Below the pieces are notes generated by a model that saw only the letters and a program-made list of their open reading frames with translations, ran no database searches and had not been told where the DNA came from. Positions 62,514 to 64,000 of a DNA stretch of 64,000 nt are shown here, in pieces; position 1 is the first letter of the stretch; every line of letters starts with the position of its first letter. This stretch comes from Lentibacillus daqui. GTDB lineage: Bacteria > Bacillota > Bacilli > Bacillales > Amphibacillaceae. The stretch lies in the NCBI RefSeq assembly GCF_027186265.1, contig NZ_CP114176.1:372001-436000 (forward strand), in the 5' to 3' direction. A program made the translations under genes and the position numbers.

Positions 62514-64000
62514 ATGATTGTTTCAAGCTTACAAAACGTAACACAAACTTTTGGTGCGAATACGATTTTTAGTGACGTAACATGTGAAATAAATCTTGGG
62601 GATCGAATCGGTTTAATTGGAAGAAATGGGGAAGGTAAAACAACATTACTCGATTTACTGGCACGTAAAACAGAACCAGCATCGGGAACGATTACTTGGA
62701 AAAAAGGCTTAACAGTTGGGCTTTTAGAACAAACTCCTGACGTAGATCGCGAGCGGAAAGTAGAAGCAATACTGTATGATGTATTTTCGTCCATCAATGA
62801 GATGAAAAGAAAAATGACAGATTTGGAACGATCTATGTCACTCGAAACAAATGCAAATCAATTAACACGTATTGTTGAAATATATGGGACTTTGCAAGAG
62901 AAATTTCAGGAAGCTGGCGGGTATGAAATTGATTCGCGGGTTAGACGAATAATGAGTGGATTGCAAATAGCGAATTTAGCTGAAAAAAATTGGGAGCAAT
63001 TGAGCGGCGGAGAGCGTACAAAGGTTGGTCTGGCCAAGTTACTACTAACAGAGCCAAATTTGCTTTTGCTTGATGAACCGACCAATCATTTGGACTTATC
63101 CGCAATAGAATGGTTGACTGATTTTATCAAGCAATATGCAGGGACAGTTGTAATTGTGTCACATGATCGCTACTTTTTGGATGAAACCGTCACATCTATT
63201 TTTGAAATGGATCAAGGTGAGCTTATTCCTTACGCGACCAATTACACAGATTATGTAAAGGAACGTGAAGCACGATTAATGCGGGAATTTCAGCAATATC
63301 AGGATCAACAAAAGAAAATTAAAAAGATGAAAGAAACCATTAAAAAGTTAAAAGAGTGGGCCAATCAGGCAAATCCACCTAATGCTGGCCTGCATCGCCG
63401 GGCGAAAAGCATGGAAAAAGCACTTGCCAAGATAGAAGTCATGAAAAGGCCAGTCCTGGAACAGAAAAAGATCGATCTTGATTTTCAGATGAATAAACGT
63501 AGCGGTAAAGATGTCTTAGTTATGGAAAACGTCAGCAAAAGATTCCACGAAAAGGAGTTATTTTCTGCAGTAAATATGCACGTGCGTTTTCAAGACCGGG
63601 TTGCGATTGTCGGAGAAAACGGAAGCGGAAAGTCGAGTCTATTGAAAATGGTGTTAGGAACCGTGGAGGCTGACGAAGGCGCAGTTAAATTGGGTAGTAA
63701 TTTGTCAGTTGGATTCCTTTCCCAGCATATGCTTGAACTGAATGGGGAACGGACAATATTGGATGAATTCCGCGATCAAGTTCATGTTACAGAAGGGGCG
63801 GCTCGCGGGATGCTAGCAAAATTCCTGTTTTATGGAAAAACTGTTTTTCAAAAAGTAAGCAGTTTAAGCGGTGGTGAACAAATGCGACTAAGGCTTGCAC
63901 AATTAGTCCATCAAAGTCACAATTTGCTTATCCTTGATGAACCAACCAACCATTTGGATATTGAATCAAAGGAAGTATTGGAGGAAGCATTGGAGCAATT
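62514..64000 (+). CDS. ABC-F ATPase, antibiotic-resistance type (partial, runs off window)
   Basis: At least 495 residues, no end in the window. Two ATPase domains: Walker A GRNGEGKTT, signature LSGGERTKVGLA, Walker B LLLLDEPTNHLD; then GENGSGKSS, LSGGEQMRLRLA and LLILDEPTNHLD. Between them is a charged linker (REARLMREFQQYQDQQKKIKKM) of the P-site tRNA-interaction type. No membrane spans. Family members displace antibiotics from, or act on, the ribosome. GGAGGAAGAGAA precedes ATG 62514. The upstream attenuator favours a resistance rather than a housekeeping member. Confidence 0.9.
   Translation, partial: MIVSSLQNVTQTFGANTIFSDVTCEINLGDRIGLIGRNGEGKTTLLDLLARKTEPASGTITWKKGLTVGLLEQTPDVDRERKVEAILYDVFSSINEMKRKMTDLERSMSLETNANQLTRIVEIYGTLQEKFQEAGGYEIDSRVRRIMSGLQIANLAEKNWEQLSGGERTKVGLAKLLLTEPNLLLLDEPTNHLDLSAIEWLTDFIKQYAGTVVIVSHDRYFLDETVTSIFEMDQGELIPYATNYTDYVKEREARLMREFQQYQDQQKKIKKMKETIKKLKEWANQANPPNAGLHRRAKSMEKALAKIEVMKRPVLEQKKIDLDFQMNKRSGKDVLVMENVSKRFHEKELFSAVNMHVRFQDRVAIVGENGSGKSSLLKMVLGTVEADEGAVKLGSNLSVGFLSQHMLELNGERTILDEFRDQVHVTEGAARGMLAKFLFYGKTVFQKVSSLSGGEQMRLRLAQLVHQSHNLLILDEPTNHLDIESKEVLEEALEQ

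Overview
The window looks like a chromosomal segment of a low-GC, Gram-positive, spore-former-type Bacillaceae, most like the salt-tolerant Virgibacillus/Oceanobacillus/Lentibacillus group. The basis is strong AGGAGG ribosome-binding sites, T-box leaders, Bacillus-type operons (ilv-leu, trp, LipM-type lipoylation), SMR pumps and a YusW-like lipoprotein. The genus is an inference.

Layout. 1-10.9 kb: an MBL-fold hydrolase, then a T-box-controlled branched-chain amino acid operon ilvB-ilvH-ilvC-leuA-leuB-leuC-leuD-ilvA, whose ilvA carries an apparent 5' frameshift. 10.9-16 kb: a 21-bp periodic repeat array, a VOC protein, nagZ, an ASCH protein, and the selU-selD pair for tRNA selenouridine. 15.8-19.8 kb: a YtrA-type GntR regulator with three operators, followed by the wreck of its ABC transporter genes and an IS607-type element (TnpA + TnpB). 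19.8-24 kb: SDR, thioredoxin-like protein, HelD, and a tRNA-Thr/tRNA-Ser pair. 24-26.4 kb: lipM-lipA read from a TPP riboswitch with its own terminator. 26.4-28.5 kb: a graveyard with a second 21-bp repeat family, a GNAT remnant, an orphan RNase A-like toxin domain with its CdiI-like immunity gene, and broken SUKH immunity genes. 28.5-36 kb: NUDIX, LysR/MFS divergent pair, a dead phage/ICE replication gene, YdcF-like protein, an SMR pair with TetR, and an ABC ATPase. 36-41 kb: lipoprotein, two YibE/F membrane proteins, SHOCT and uncharacterised membrane proteins. 41-48.2 kb: complete trpEGDCFBA operon on the minus strand behind two tandem tRNA-Trp T-boxes. 48.5-64 kb: ddl, a beta-lactamase-like serine hydrolase, nitroreductase, HD protein, VanY-like lipoprotein carboxypeptidase, IS91 remnant, CmpX-type channel, pepT, sulfurtransferase, tag, two GNATs, an RlmA-like methyltransferase and, running off the end, an ABC-F ATPase preceded by a leader peptide and attenuator.

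How it fits together. Much of the window is amino acid and cofactor metabolism under RNA control: uncharged tRNA-Ile (inferred from the specifier) for ilv-leu, uncharged tRNA-Trp twice for trp, TPP for lipoate synthesis, and probably ribosome stalling for the ABC-F gene. Lipoate and TPP are partner cofactors of the 2-oxoacid dehydrogenases, including the branched-chain one, which gives a rationale for the unusual TPP-lipM-lipA link. Between these conserved blocks lie accessory stretches rich in pseudogenes, mobile-element pieces and periodic intergenic repeats.
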